NCBI GenBank assembly: GCA_017524725.1
Contig: JAFXUZ010000043.1
Location: forward strand, 1-64,000
DNA length: 64,000 bases
Direction: 5' to 3'
DNA from: Clostridia bacterium
GTDB lineage: Bacteria > Bacillota > Clostridia > Christensenellales > Aristaeellaceae
The notes below the pieces were generated by a model. It did not search any database and was not told the DNA's origin. It was given only the letters and a program-made list of their open reading frames with translations. Below are positions 54,332-63,779 of the stretch, one piece after another. Position numbers and translations under genes: made by a program. The number at the start of each line of letters is the position of its first letter. Position 1 is the stretch's first letter.

Positions 54332-55306
54332 TTACAGAAGCCCGTCTTCGCCAAGGGCTTTGGCAAAACGGTCGCTGAGGACTACCAGGAGCAGTCCGAC
54401 AAGGGACTGGAAAAGGCCCACCGCGGTCGCCATCGAAAACTTGGAATTGGCAAGGCCTTTTTCATAGATGTAAATAGCCAGCTGATACTGGAAATCCTTG
54501 ACCTGGGTATTCCCGAAAACATCCAGACGTTCGTAGTTGGACCCCATGATCTTGCCCAGATTCATGATGAGAAGGATCACGATGGTACCGCGGATCCCCG
54601 GAAGGGTGATGTGCCAGATCCGCTGCCAGCGGTTCGCACCGTCGATCATGGCCGCCTCGTAAAGCTCTCCGGAGATCCCGGTGATGGCCGCCAGGTAGAT
54701 GATGGTACCCCAGCCCATACCCTGCCACACGCCGATGAGCAGGTAGGTGGCGGCCCAATGCCATTTTTCCGTAAGGAAGGGAATGCCGCTGTCGATCCAT
54801 CCCCAGTTCATCATCAGGATGTTGACGATGCCCGTGGTGGGCTTGAACAACTGGTAGGCAACCGCACCGATGATGACCCAGGAAAGGAAATGCGGAAGAT
54901 ACAAAACCGTCTGCGTCACCTTTTTAAAGCGGGGAAAGCGCAGTTCGTTGAGCATCAGCGCCAGGATGATAGGCATCGGGAAGGAAACGGCCAGATCCAG
55001 CAGGTTGAAGACCAGCGAGTTTTTCAGGGCCCGTATAAAGTCCCTGTCCTTGAAGATCTTTTCAAAGGTCTGCCAGCCCACCCATTTGCTGCCCGCATAA
55101 CCCTTGGCCGGTTTGTAGTCCATAAAGACCATCCTGAGGCCGGGATATGCGGCGTAATTGAAGATGACGACCAGCGCGACGGGGATCAAAAGAAGAAGGT
55201 ACAGATGCCAGTCCCTGCTCAGGGCCTTTTTCCATTCGTGCAGTTCGCGTTCCATCCGTGACTGCGTTTTTGCCGGCCCGCTCACGGTTTTAGATGACTG
55301 AATCAT
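54332..55306 (-). CDS. carbohydrate ABC permease (LplB/YteP type)
   Basis: From ATG 55306 (GGAGGG five bases upstream) the protein has 324 residues. Six membrane segments carry the EAA loop SGELYEAAMIDGANRWQRIWHITLPGI. The YNYAAYPGLRM and DYKPAKGYAGSKWVGWQTFEKIF regions match the Lpl/Yte family of complex-sugar importers. It is the first gene of the minus-strand locus. Confidence 0.92.
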   Translation of the reverse strand: MIQSSKTVSGPAKTQSRMERELHEWKKALSRDWHLYLLLLIPVALVVIFNYAAYPGLRMVFMDYKPAKGYAGSKWVGWQTFEKIFKDRDFIRALKNSLVFNLLDLAVSFPMPIILALMLNELRFPRFKKVTQTVLYLPHFLSWVIIGAVAYQLFKPTTGIVNILMMNWGWIDSGIPFLTEKWHWAATYLLIGVWQGMGWGTIIYLAAITGISGELYEAAMIDGANRWQRIWHITLPGIRGTIVILLIMNLGKIMGSNYERLDVFGNTQVKDFQYQLAIYIYEKGLANSKFSMATAVGLFQSLVGLLLVVLSDRFAKALGEDGLL

Positions 55307-55604
55307 AGAATCCCTCCAGTGCAAATGCTCTGCGATAAACATGACCACACTGTCTTAACGACCCTGATTGTACCTTTTTTTACATTATACTCCGTTAAGT
55401 ATTATAAAAACAAACGATATATGATCGTATTTTTCCCATTTTCAATCATTTATGATCAGGGGAACGATAACCCGAAATCAGATCTTTCTGTTTATAACGC
55501 CTCCCGGGTCTGTACACGCTTTATGACTGCATGGTATAATCGTGTCGAGCATTCGGATCATTCCGTTACTTTTGCCTGTTTGATCACAGATAAGGAGACG
55601 AAAA

Positions 55605-56558
55605 ATGCTGACACACCGTCTGCACGGCAGGGATGTAAGCGTGATCGGCCTGGGTACCGCACATTACGGGGGACTCATCCCAAAAAGCCTGGCCTTCGAC
55701 CAGATGGACGCCTATCTCGCCGCAGGAGGCAATCTGTTGGACACGGCGCGGGTATACGGCGACTTTGTGACCCCGAGGACAGGGGAAAGTGAAAAGATCG
55801 TCGGACAGTGGATGGAGGAACGGGGAAACAGGAAGGATATCTTCCTTTCCACCAAAGGCGGTCATCCGCCCTTTGAATGCATGTCCAGGTCCCGGCTGAG
55901 TCCCGGGGAGATCATCGGCGACCTGCACGAAAGTCTGTCGGACCTGAGATGCAGTTATATTGACATTTATTTTCTCCACCGGGACGACGAAAGCAGGCCG
56001 GTGGAGGAGATCGTCGATACCCTGGAAGGCTTTGTCGCAGAAGGGCTGATAGGGATGTACGGGGTCTCCAACTGGAAAACGGAAAGGATCATAGAGGCAA
56101 ACCGCTATGCCGCGTCCCGCGGATACCATGGGATCGGGGCAAACCAGCCCCAGTTCTCCCTGATGAAGCCCAACACTCTGGGCGACAGGACCCTTGTCAG
56201 GATGGACCGGGCCATGCACGATATGCACTGCCGCCTTTCCATGCCATGCTTTTGCTTTTCCAGCCAGGCGGAGGGATTCCTGGCAAAAAAGCTCTCCGGT
56301 ATGCCCCTTAACCCGGATCTGGTAGGCAAATATGCTTCAGCTGCCAACAGCGCCATCCTGGATAAGGTAAAGGCACTGGCTGCGGAGGGCATTTCGGACC
56401 CCGACGAAGCTTCCGTGGCGTTTTTGACCTGTCAGCCCTTCCCGTGCTTTGCCCTGTGCGGTTCGTTCGGTCTGGACCGTATCCGCACCTGGGAACGCCT
56501 TGGGAACGCCAGACTGCCGGATGGATTGATCGACGAACTTAACTCTCTGACGCTTTAG
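55605..56558 (+). CDS. aldo/keto reductase
   Basis: The 317-residue protein has the AKR barrel with the catalytic tetrad visible: aspartate in NLLDTARVYGD and its tyrosine, lysine in LSTKGG and histidine in YIDIYFLHRDD. The C-terminal NADPH site is near GVSNWKTERI and later. GGAGACGAAAA precedes the ATG. Substrate is unknown; relatives reduce sugars and aldehydes. Confidence 0.9.
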   Translation: MLTHRLHGRDVSVIGLGTAHYGGLIPKSLAFDQMDAYLAAGGNLLDTARVYGDFVTPRTGESEKIVGQWMEERGNRKDIFLSTKGGHPPFECMSRSRLSPGEIIGDLHESLSDLRCSYIDIYFLHRDDESRPVEEIVDTLEGFVAEGLIGMYGVSNWKTERIIEANRYAASRGYHGIGANQPQFSLMKPNTLGDRTLVRMDRAMHDMHCRLSMPCFCFSSQAEGFLAKKLSGMPLNPDLVGKYASAANSAILDKVKALAAEGISDPDEASVAFLTCQPFPCFALCGSFGLDRIRTWERLGNARLPDGLIDELNSLTL

Positions 56559-56582
56559 GGCAAAAACGAATACCCGGAACGC

Positions 56583-56639
56583 CGTGCGCCGCGTAAGAAG
56601 CGATTCCGGAATGACGAATCCGGCATATGCGGCGCACAA
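56583..56639 (+). repeat. nested inverted repeat after the aldo/keto reductase gene
   Basis: Outer arms gtgcgccgc / gcggcgcac (56583-56591, 56631-56639) enclose a second pair gattc / gaatc. It may be a terminator-like structure; no T run follows. Confidence 0.5.
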
Positions 56640-56710
56640 AAGCCGGTTTCCGGTGCAGATCAAGCTGAACAGCTATAGAACATGACAGATTCGGAAAGGA
56701 CATACATTCA

Positions 56711-57769
56711 ATGAAAACATTTTTGAAAGCCCTGGCTCTTCTTTCAGCCCTGCTTCTGCTGATGCCTGCATCGCTCGGAGAAGGGGAGGACCCCATCGTT
56801 GTCATCCGTGTACGGGATGTCGGTGATATTTATGTTAAGCTCGATCCTCAAGCCGCTCCCGTCACCGTTTCCAATTTTCTGAAACTGTCGGACAGCGGCT
56901 TTTATAACGGCCTCGCCTTCCATCGCATCATCAGCGGGTTTATGGTGCAGGGCGGTGATCCGCTTGGCAACGGTACCGGCGGATCGGACGAAACCATCAC
57001 CGGCGAATTCAGCCGGAATGGATGGGATAATCCTCTCAAACACACCCGGGGCGTGATCTCCATGGCCCGCAGCAGCGATATGAACAGTGCCTCCTCCCAG
57101 TTTTTCATCATGCATGCCGACGCCCCCCATCTGGACGGCGCCTATGCCGCTTTCGGGCAGGTACTCACGGGGATGGATGTGGTGGACGCCATGTGCATTA
57201 ATGCCGCAGTAATCGATTCCAACGGCACCGTCTCTCCACAGGATCAACCGGTTATCACTCAGATCCGCCGCGCATCCCCGGAGGAAGCCCGATCCGTCGC
57301 CGAAAAAGAGGCGCTGAACGGTGCGGCCGGAGGGAAGTATATAGACCGCATCACCGGTGCCTCCTTTCCTGTACCCGAATGCTTTGCCCTGTCAGGATCA
57401 ACCGGCACCTCGGTAGTCTTCTCCAACGGAACGGACAGCTTTTCTTTCAGCTCTGCCGATTACTGGAAGCGCTTTGGCTGGGTCAATCAGGAATACTATG
57501 CCGGTCAGGGCATTGACCGCACCAAGTTCAACGTTTTGTCCCTTTCAAAGGACAGCATTGCCCCCGGCAAGGATCCTGCCGAAGAGACCCACGGCGGTCT
57601 TCTGTGGTATACAGTCACATTGGATTCAAACGGTCTCAGTACCAGACGCTGGGTCACCATGGACAACGGCAATTTGTTTGTCCTGACAGCCGGCGGAGAA
57701 AATGCCATTGCCGCTGCGGTCTCGGTGCTGGATACTCTAAAAACCGCCGGTTTTACAGGAGATGAATAA
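56711..57769 (+). CDS. secreted cyclophilin-type peptidyl-prolyl isomerase with C-terminal extension
   Basis: A signal peptide (about residues 1-23) precedes a complete cyclophilin domain (about 25-190), with FHRIISGFMVQGGDPLGNGTG, MNSASSQFFI and LDGAYAAFGQVLTGMDVVD. A further 160 residues follow, with no recognisable motif; they contain repeated D/S-rich strands. The enzyme assists folding of exported proteins outside the membrane. No lipobox is seen. AAGGA is about ten bases before the ATG. Confidence 0.9.
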   Translation: MKTFLKALALLSALLLLMPASLGEGEDPIVVIRVRDVGDIYVKLDPQAAPVTVSNFLKLSDSGFYNGLAFHRIISGFMVQGGDPLGNGTGGSDETITGEFSRNGWDNPLKHTRGVISMARSSDMNSASSQFFIMHADAPHLDGAYAAFGQVLTGMDVVDAMCINAAVIDSNGTVSPQDQPVITQIRRASPEEARSVAEKEALNGAAGGKYIDRITGASFPVPECFALSGSTGTSVVFSNGTDSFSFSSADYWKRFGWVNQEYYAGQGIDRTKFNVLSLSKDSIAPGKDPAEETHGGLLWYTVTLDSNGLSTRRWVTMDNGNLFVLTAGGENAIAAAVSVLDTLKTAGFTGDE

Positions 57770-57836
57770 GAGCTCGGACACAAAATATATATTGACGTTA
57801 TTTGCCTGATCCCCGGATAGGGCAGGGGTTGGTTTA

Positions 57837-57874
57837 ATATCTCTGCCGTAAATGTCACTTTACGGCAGAGATAT
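57837..57874 (+). terminator. terminator of the cyclophilin gene
   Basis: A 16-bp perfect stem (…tctctgccgtaaa / tttacggcagaga…) with loop tgtcac ends in tatatgtttat. It lies about 70 bases after the stop codon. Confidence 0.75.
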
Positions 57875-58028
57875 ATGTTTATAAAGCAGGGGATGGGGGC
57901 GAAATTGTAAAAAACGCAAACAGCGGGTCACTGACTGACAATACCTCATGCAAAGATACTTTTAATCCGGCGAAATCTTTGCTATAATAGCTTCGGAAAA
58001 AAACTTCTTTTGAAAAGAGGATCCGGCC

Positions 58029-58421
58029 ATGAAAAAAATGAAATTCCTGAAAAGCGCGGCCCTCCTTGCCGTCCTTATTCTGTCTGCCCTGACCCTGACC
58101 GCCTGCGTTTCCACTCCGCCGATCGAAGCCACCTGGTCCCTCGGTTCCATCACGGGAAACGGCAATATGAGCATGGAACTTGCAAACACCCTTTCCGCCG
58201 CGAAAACCGCCGGCTTTGAGGTGTATATGACCTTCAGCGGAGGAAAAGGTTCCATCGCCGTCCAGGGCTTTGCTCCCCAGGCGTTTACCTATACGCTGAA
58301 CGGAAGCAAGATCACCATGATCATCGACGGTATCTCATCCGTATGCACCTGGACAGTCAGTGGGAATACCCTGACCCTGGATTACGCGGGTTCGCACCTG
58401 GTACTGACAAAGAAAACATGA
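58029..58421 (+). CDS. small lipoprotein of unknown function
   Basis: The 130-residue protein has a lipoprotein signal with LTAC (cysteine about residue 26). The rest is a strand-rich domain with repeated T/G turns (TWSLGSITGNG, FTYTLNGSKITMII, CTWTVSGNTLTLDY), resembling DUF5640/lipocalin-like small beta-barrels. A TATAAT box lies 40 bases upstream at 57983-57988. Function cannot be assigned. Confidence 0.72.
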   Translation: MKKMKFLKSAALLAVLILSALTLTACVSTPPIEATWSLGSITGNGNMSMELANTLSAAKTAGFEVYMTFSGGKGSIAVQGFAPQAFTYTLNGSKITMIIDGISSVCTWTVSGNTLTLDYAGSHLVLTKKT

Positions 58422-58442
58422 TCATTAAGATCATAAACGACA

Positions 58443-58480
58443 AAAGCCGGAGGCTTTCGTACCTTCGGCTTCTTTGTTTT
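58443..58480 (+). terminator. terminator of the small lipoprotein gene
   Basis: Stem aagccg / cggctt with a 16-base loop, followed by ctttgtttt. Confidence 0.65.
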
Positions 58481-58548
58481 ACCTGGGCATGTTGCTTTTC
58501 CCGGCTGCGCATGCAAAACCGGCATAATCTTACCTGAGTTTTTTTCCC

Positions 58549-59496
58549 TCAGTCGTCCTTCCAGACATGATCGCGGATCCTTTCGTATTCCTCGGGAGTG
58601 ATCTTCAGTATGGTACCGTGCTTGAAGCCATACGGGAAAGAAAACGCGCTGTCTGAACGGGTGAATACTCCGTTTTCGATGCCGTCCGATACAAAGGGCA
58701 CATAGCCCTGCCCGGCGCCCCTGACCCCGTAATAGTCCACAAAAAGACACCATCGTCCGTCGTCGAGCCTGACGGCCGTAGGTGCTTCATACAGCCCCTG
58801 AGCGATGCCTGCCATGGATGTATCAAAATCCGGGACCCGGGTCCACAGGCCGCGGGCTGATGGCGCGGAAAGCAGGATCATGGTGGCGGGGTTTTTCTCG
58901 CTTTTTACAAACAGGTAATACTTTCCATTTTCATAGTACGCAGCCGAATCGATCACCGAGGAATCCTCCTTGCGGTAAAACAGTTCAGGTGCGGAAAAAT
59001 GGATAAAATCCCTGGTCCTGCAGGCATAAACAGCCATGTCCTTAAAACCGCTCTCCTGCCTGCTGGCGGAAAAATGAATGATGTACTCCTGTTCCTCCTC
59101 GTCAAACAGGATATCCGGCGCCCACAGGCATCCAAAGCTTTCGTCCCCGATAGGCTCCAAAGCTTCCTCGGTCCAGTCCACAAGGTTTTCCGAAATGAAA
59201 TGGGCCAGGCATTTGCTGCCGTGGCGCTTGATCTCGTCCCAGGAACGGCAGTATTTACCCCTCATGCCATAGGAAAGGCTCAGATCGGTGGCAAAAATAT
59301 GGAATTTGGAGTCGAACCGGCTGCGAACCACCGTCATATCGCGGACGCCCTTGTCCCCGTAATAAGCCCACAGCACCGGGCGGCCGCCGTTCACCGCTTC
59401 CCAGTGAAAAGCGTCCCTGCTGAGGGCAAAATAAACCTGCTCACCGTCCGGGGTCGTTTTTTCCCTGAAATGAACAAAAAGATAACAGCTTCCCAT
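58549..59496 (-). CDS. GH43-like glycosidase, cytoplasmic
   Basis: The 315-residue protein has beta-propeller blade motifs of the GH43/GH32-type clan: YFALSRDAFHWEAV, FGCLWAPDILFDEEEQEY (with the usual WAPD aspartate) and GLYEAPTAVRLDDGRWCLFVD. The family contains arabinosidases, xylosidases and galactanases. No signal peptide is seen, so it acts on imported oligosaccharides. GGGGAGG precedes the ATG. Confidence 0.82.
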   Translation of the reverse strand: MGSCYLFVHFREKTTPDGEQVYFALSRDAFHWEAVNGGRPVLWAYYGDKGVRDMTVVRSRFDSKFHIFATDLSLSYGMRGKYCRSWDEIKRHGSKCLAHFISENLVDWTEEALEPIGDESFGCLWAPDILFDEEEQEYIIHFSASRQESGFKDMAVYACRTRDFIHFSAPELFYRKEDSSVIDSAAYYENGKYYLFVKSEKNPATMILLSAPSARGLWTRVPDFDTSMAGIAQGLYEAPTAVRLDDGRWCLFVDYYGVRGAGQGYVPFVSDGIENGVFTRSDSAFSFPYGFKHGTILKITPEEYERIRDHVWKDD

Positions 59497-59526
59497 GTTT
59501 TTACCTCCCCATTTTACATCGCGCGA

Positions 59527-60459
59527 TCAGTCCAAAGGCGCGCTTTCCTCGAATGGAATATAGACCCCGGTCTGGAACATCTGGTAGATGACATCGTAAT
59601 GAGGTGTTTTCCTGCCGTCGCCTTCACCGTTGAAGGTACGCCAGACGCCGCCGGTGCCGGAATTGTTCCAGTCAAAGGTGCAGTTCGGCAATTCATCCCG
59701 CAGCGACGCCTTCACCGACGGGTCGACCCGGCTCTGGTCCATCGAGGAGGACGCGTAATTATATGCCCACAGGCGGCGCAGGGACTTGATCCGGCCCAGC
59801 AGCAGGATATCCTGGATACGGTTGTTGGGGATGTTCAGGTCCATCAGATTTGTGCATGCAAGCAGCGGCTCCACCGAAATGATGCGGTTGGAGAACGCCT
59901 CCAGGTATTCAAGCTTTGGGCAGTTTCCCAGCGCCGTGATATCGGTAAGCTGATTCCGCCCGATGATCAGCACCCTAAGGTCGGGCATGGATCTGAGGAA
60001 ATCCAGCGTAGTCAGGCCGTTGTGGCCCAGGTCCAGGGCCAGCATTCGGCGGCAGTATTTAAGGCAGGCGAAATCCTGGCTGGTATGGGCTGTGCTCCGG
60101 TTGTTGTGCAGGGTGGAAAAAACCGTCATATCTGTCCGGATAACATGGGGCCCTTTGTTATTGCAGTTTATGATGAAGGTCCATCCGAATTCGACATTGG
60201 GGTAACGGGCTGACAGTTCCTCCGCCCAGACCATGTTCATGGTCGTCAGATACATATCGCATTTTTGCAGACATGGCAGACGGTCCAGGAATTCCTCCAG
60301 TTTGCTGAGGCTCCGGACCTCGGTCGCGCCAAAGTCCACATAAGTTGCTTCCCGGTAAGCTCTTACCCGGCCGTCGTATACCACTTCATCGTTTTCCACA
60401 GCCGATGCGCTCGTCAGAAGCAGAAGCGCGAAGACCAGAAGAAAGAACGCTTTTTTCAT
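59527..60459 (-). CDS. secreted leucine-rich repeat protein
   Basis: The 310-residue protein has a signal peptide (about residues 1-20) and four to five leucine-rich repeats of the bacterial type (RMLALDLGHNGLTTLDFLRSM, DLRVLIIGRNQLTDITALGNC, KLEYLEAFSNRIISVEPLLAC, NLMDLNIPNNRIQDILLLGRI). The flanking regions lack known motifs. It probably binds a protein or glycan outside the cell. GGAGGAGCGAT precedes the ATG. Confidence 0.85.
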   Translation of the reverse strand: MKKAFFLLVFALLLLTSASAVENDEVVYDGRVRAYREATYVDFGATEVRSLSKLEEFLDRLPCLQKCDMYLTTMNMVWAEELSARYPNVEFGWTFIINCNNKGPHVIRTDMTVFSTLHNNRSTAHTSQDFACLKYCRRMLALDLGHNGLTTLDFLRSMPDLRVLIIGRNQLTDITALGNCPKLEYLEAFSNRIISVEPLLACTNLMDLNIPNNRIQDILLLGRIKSLRRLWAYNYASSSMDQSRVDPSVKASLRDELPNCTFDWNNSGTGGVWRTFNGEGDGRKTPHYDVIYQMFQTGVYIPFEESAPLD

Positions 60460-60488
60460 ATCGCTCCTCCGAATGGGTTGATATTTAT

Positions 60489-60517
60489 ATTATACCGGAC
60501 AAAAGCTTCGAAAGCAA
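60489..60517 (-). promoter_or_regulatory. promoter of the LRR protein gene
   Basis: On the minus strand TTGCTT (complement of 60512-60517) and TATAAT (complement of 60489-60494) are separated by 17 bases. It faces away from the promoter at 60528. Confidence 0.72.
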
Positions 60518-60527
60518 TATACGGCGT

Positions 60528-60556
60528 TTGCGTCTGCGGCCGACAGCGGTTATAAT
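60528..60556 (+). promoter_or_regulatory. promoter of the acetyl-esterase-like gene
   Basis: TTGCGT at 60528-60533 and TATAAT at 60551-60556 have a 17-base spacer. The gene starts about 95 bases downstream. Confidence 0.72.
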
Positions 60557-60649
60557 ATAGGAGCCGGAAGGCCGTACTGACCTTTGTATCACCCGCATTA
60601 TCACGCAGGACTTTTCGTCTATCCCGGCTTTGAACAGGAGGCAAAAAAA

Positions 60650-61483
60650 ATGCAGTACCGCAGGTTTTCCGTCCGTGTTCCCGGCGCTGGCTCACCATGT
60701 ACATTGACGCTTTATGGGCAGGACCTTGAAGAGCCCATCCGGGAAGGGCGCAGGTCACCCGCCCTGCTCGTCTGCCCCGGCGGTGCCTATATGTATACCT
60801 CTCCCCGGGAGGCCGAGCCCGTGGCCCTGGTATTCCTTGCCCGGGGATTCAACGTGTTCGTCCTCAGGTATCACTGCGCCCCGGAAGCACGCTGGCCCGT
60901 GCCCCAGCTGGAAGCCGCGGAGGCGATCCGGACGATCCGTTCCCACGCGGATGAGACCATGACCGACCCCGGCCGGGTCTTTATCTGCGGCTTTTCCGCC
61001 GGCGGACACCTGGCGGCTTCCGTCGGCATCCTCTGGAAGAGCGCAGGCTGGGCGTATGCCTTAAAGGCGGCAGACGAAGAGATCCGCCCGACGGGCATGG
61101 TGCTGTGCTATCCGGTCATCACAGCCGGGGAAAAGGCCCACAGGGGATCCATTGATAATCTGCTGGGACCGGGGCGGAAGGACATCTCCCCTCTTTCCGT
61201 TTCCCTGGAAAAACATGTTGGCCCTGACTGCGTGCCTGCCTTCATCTGGCATACCCGAACTGACGGCTCGGTCCCGGTGGAAAACAGCCTGTACCTTGCT
61301 GCGGCGCTTGCGGAAAACGGCATACCGTTTGAAATGCACGTTTTCCCACACGGAGGCCACGGCCTGAGCCTTGCAAATACACTGACCGACTCCGCCGGGG
61401 ACGGGGTCATGATCGCCGCGGACTGCGCCGTGTGGCCGCAGATGGCCGCGGACTGGATGCTGGAGGAAAAATGGCGGTCGTGA
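60650..61483 (+). CDS. acetyl-esterase-like alpha/beta-hydrolase
   Basis: From ATG 60650 (AGGAGG eight bases upstream) the protein has 277 residues. It carries an oxyanion LVCPGGAYMYTS, the elbow CGFSAGGHLA, the acid region HTRTDGSVPVE and the histidine in FPHGGHGLSL. This pattern is typical of carbohydrate acetyl or feruloyl esterases (BD-FAE/AXE-like) in polysaccharide loci. No signal peptide; it is probably cytoplasmic and removes acetyl groups from imported oligosaccharides. Confidence 0.87.
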   Translation: MQYRRFSVRVPGAGSPCTLTLYGQDLEEPIREGRRSPALLVCPGGAYMYTSPREAEPVALVFLARGFNVFVLRYHCAPEARWPVPQLEAAEAIRTIRSHADETMTDPGRVFICGFSAGGHLAASVGILWKSAGWAYALKAADEEIRPTGMVLCYPVITAGEKAHRGSIDNLLGPGRKDISPLSVSLEKHVGPDCVPAFIWHTRTDGSVPVENSLYLAAALAENGIPFEMHVFPHGGHGLSLANTLTDSAGDGVMIAADCAVWPQMAADWMLEEKWRS

Positions 61484-61499
61484 TTTTTCCTTACTTCTT

Positions 61500-62414
61500 T
61501 CAGTTCTCCGTTTCAGGACGGCTTTCGGCCCGGGTCCATCCTTCCAGCCTGAGAACGCTGTTCCTTTCCCCTTTGCGCGCCGCTTTGGCGTTATTCTTCC
61601 TGTACTCCCGTGGAGACATGCCGGTCTCCTTCTGGAAATTGCGGTTGAACGACGATATGGAAGGAAGCCCGACCGCAGCGGCGATATTCAGCACCGAATC
61701 GTTGCCGATGGAAAGCATCATGCAGGCTTTCCTGATCCTCAGCTGGTTGAGGTATTTCAGGGGAGATGTCCCCATGGTCTCCTGGAAGGACCGGCGGAAA
61801 TGAGCCGGGCTCATCAGGCACAGTTCCGCCATCTGGTCCATGTCGAAATCACCGCTGTAATGGGTATCCATGTATCTGAGGACCGGACGGATGTTGAAAT
61901 CCGCTTCCGGCTGCTCCATTTGCCCGATTTCCCCGGCAAAGCGCCAATATTCGATCTGGAGCGCGGAAAAATAGATGCGCACCAGGTCTGTGTCCAGCGT
62001 TTTCTTCATGCATTCATCCAGGATGCACTCGCACAAAAAGCGCATTCGGTCGCTCCTGTCCCTTTCAAGGCGGATCCCCGGCAGGAATCCTGTCTCCATA
62101 CGGCCGGTCATGCCTTCGATATCCACAAAGATATAACTCCACCCGCTCCTTGTGCCCTTATCCGAGCAGGTGGTGTGCGGGACCATACGGGGAATAAGAA
62201 AAACATCCCCCTCGCTGAAGGGCACCCGTTTCCCGTCGATCAGCATGAAGCCGCTGTGCGAATGACAGAAACCGATCTCCAGGCAGTTGTGAAAATGCAT
62301 CCTTTTGGCGAGAATATCGGATATGGTCCAGTCACTGCCGGTAAATACCTTCAGGGGCAGTTCTTCCGGCAGGTCGTAATACCGGTATTCCACCACGGGC
62401 TTTGACGACGCCAT
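61500..62414 (-). CDS. AraC-family transcription regulator with cupin sensor
   Basis: From ATG 62414 (GGGGGG eight bases upstream) the protein has 304 residues. An N-terminal cupin-like domain (MHFHNCLEIGFCHSHSG, VPFSEGDVFLIPRMVPH) precedes two AraC helix-turn-helix motifs (MAELCLMSPAHFRRSFQ and IAAAVGLPSISSFNRNFQ, MSPREYRKN). AraC proteins of this type usually sense a sugar and activate glycosidase genes. It is convergent with the esterase gene; its targets are not evident from position. Confidence 0.9.
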   Translation of the reverse strand: MASSKPVVEYRYYDLPEELPLKVFTGSDWTISDILAKRMHFHNCLEIGFCHSHSGFMLIDGKRVPFSEGDVFLIPRMVPHTTCSDKGTRSGWSYIFVDIEGMTGRMETGFLPGIRLERDRSDRMRFLCECILDECMKKTLDTDLVRIYFSALQIEYWRFAGEIGQMEQPEADFNIRPVLRYMDTHYSGDFDMDQMAELCLMSPAHFRRSFQETMGTSPLKYLNQLRIRKACMMLSIGNDSVLNIAAAVGLPSISSFNRNFQKETGMSPREYRKNNAKAARKGERNSVLRLEGWTRAESRPETEN

Positions 62415-62623
62415 ACATTTTTCCCCCCGGATCATTGATACGAAACGATTATAACATCCCCTGTGATCCAAGTCAAAGCAGCCTCTTGTTCCATCCTGTT
62501 TTTCCGGGTATAATAAACAGGGTGGATGTATCACGGCCGGTACGCAGTATAAAAACACCCGCGGGGTATCTTTTAAATATGGTATGATCCATATGTCGGT
62601 TTGAAGGATCCAGGGAGAAAAAA

Positions 62624-63757
62624 ATGAAGCTTCTTATCCTTGCAACAGCGATTATACAGATTTTCATGCTTGTCCCTTCGGCGCAGGCGGAGACTCTCCT
62701 GCCGGGCAGCGCCGGCCGAATCGAAGATTCAGCCTTTGAAAACTGCTCTTTTGAAAGCGTGGTCCTGCCTGAGTGGACCCAATCCCTTGGGGACCGCGCT
62801 TTTGCGGACAATGCCCGCCTTAAAAGGATCGTGATCCCGACCTCAGTCTCCTCTATCGCTCCTTCGGCTTTCGACGGCTGCCCCAGGGATCTTCTGATCG
62901 TTGCCGACGGCGGCTATCCCATTTCCTGGGCTGTCAGTAATCTCTTTGACTACAGCGGCGGCGGAAATGCCCGTATCCTTGTAACGGTCGAGACCTATAA
63001 AGGGGACGACAGCCGCCAGACCCTTTACGGCACAGCCACCGACGGCGCAGGTTTTTCAAACATGTTCGCCGGGTTCACCAGGACCGCGGGAAACATCACG
63101 CTGGTTGAAGATCCCGGACGGGAAGAACTGCTTTCCATGATCCCTTCTGTTTTTGCCGGCGCCGGGGAAACCGATATCTCCGTTTTCGTTTTTCTGGGCC
63201 ACGGCCTCCGGGACGCCGATACAGGCACCAGCCTGCTTGCCGCCTACCGTGATACGGAAGGGATCACCGCTTCACAGCTTCGGGCCGCTTTCGACGGCAT
63301 CGGCGGGAGGAAGGTGATCATCATCGACGCGTGCTACAGCGGCGGCCTGATCACCGACGAGACCGAAACGCAAAGTGATGAAACATCCCTGAAGGCGGCA
63401 GAGGAATTTACCCGGGATTTCACTTTACCGTTCATGTTCCGCAGCCGTTCCGCCCTGACGACCGACGGGTATTACATCATTACCGCCTGCAGCGCAAACC
63501 AGCAATCCTATGAGACGTTTTTTTCCTCCGGCGGCGAATCCGCCGACGCCGGTTTTTTCAGTTATTACTTCAATCTGGGCTGCGGGTGGGATGAGGTTTC
63601 CCACACCTCGGGCAGCCTGTTCGCCGATCGGGATCAGAACGGCATCGTTACCCTGGATGAGATCGCCGTCTATACCTCCGGCCATCTCCCTTTCCTGCAG
63701 ACCCTGACCGTCTATCCCGCCGGAGCCGACTGGTTCGGACTGTTCCGTAACGACTGA
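62624..63757 (+). CDS. secreted caspase-like cysteine peptidase with N-terminal LRR-type repeats
   Basis: A signal peptide (about residues 1-22) is followed by a short BspA-like LRR_5 segment (about 25-95: IEDSAFENCSFESVVLP, LKRIVIPTSVSSIAPSAFDG). A caspase-family (C14-type) domain occupies about 105-330, with catalytic histidine in FVFLGHGLRD and cysteine in IIIDACYSGG. Both appear intact. Such secreted metacaspase-like proteins usually cleave after basic or acidic residues; its specificity and targets are unknown. GGGAG precedes the ATG. Confidence 0.85.
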   Translation: MKLLILATAIIQIFMLVPSAQAETLLPGSAGRIEDSAFENCSFESVVLPEWTQSLGDRAFADNARLKRIVIPTSVSSIAPSAFDGCPRDLLIVADGGYPISWAVSNLFDYSGGGNARILVTVETYKGDDSRQTLYGTATDGAGFSNMFAGFTRTAGNITLVEDPGREELLSMIPSVFAGAGETDISVFVFLGHGLRDADTGTSLLAAYRDTEGITASQLRAAFDGIGGRKVIIIDACYSGGLITDETETQSDETSLKAAEEFTRDFTLPFMFRSRSALTTDGYYIITACSANQQSYETFFSSGGESADAGFFSYYFNLGCGWDEVSHTSGSLFADRDQNGIVTLDEIAVYTSGHLPFLQTLTVYPAGADWFGLFRND

Positions 63758-63779
63758 TATACGCCACACCCGTAAAAAC

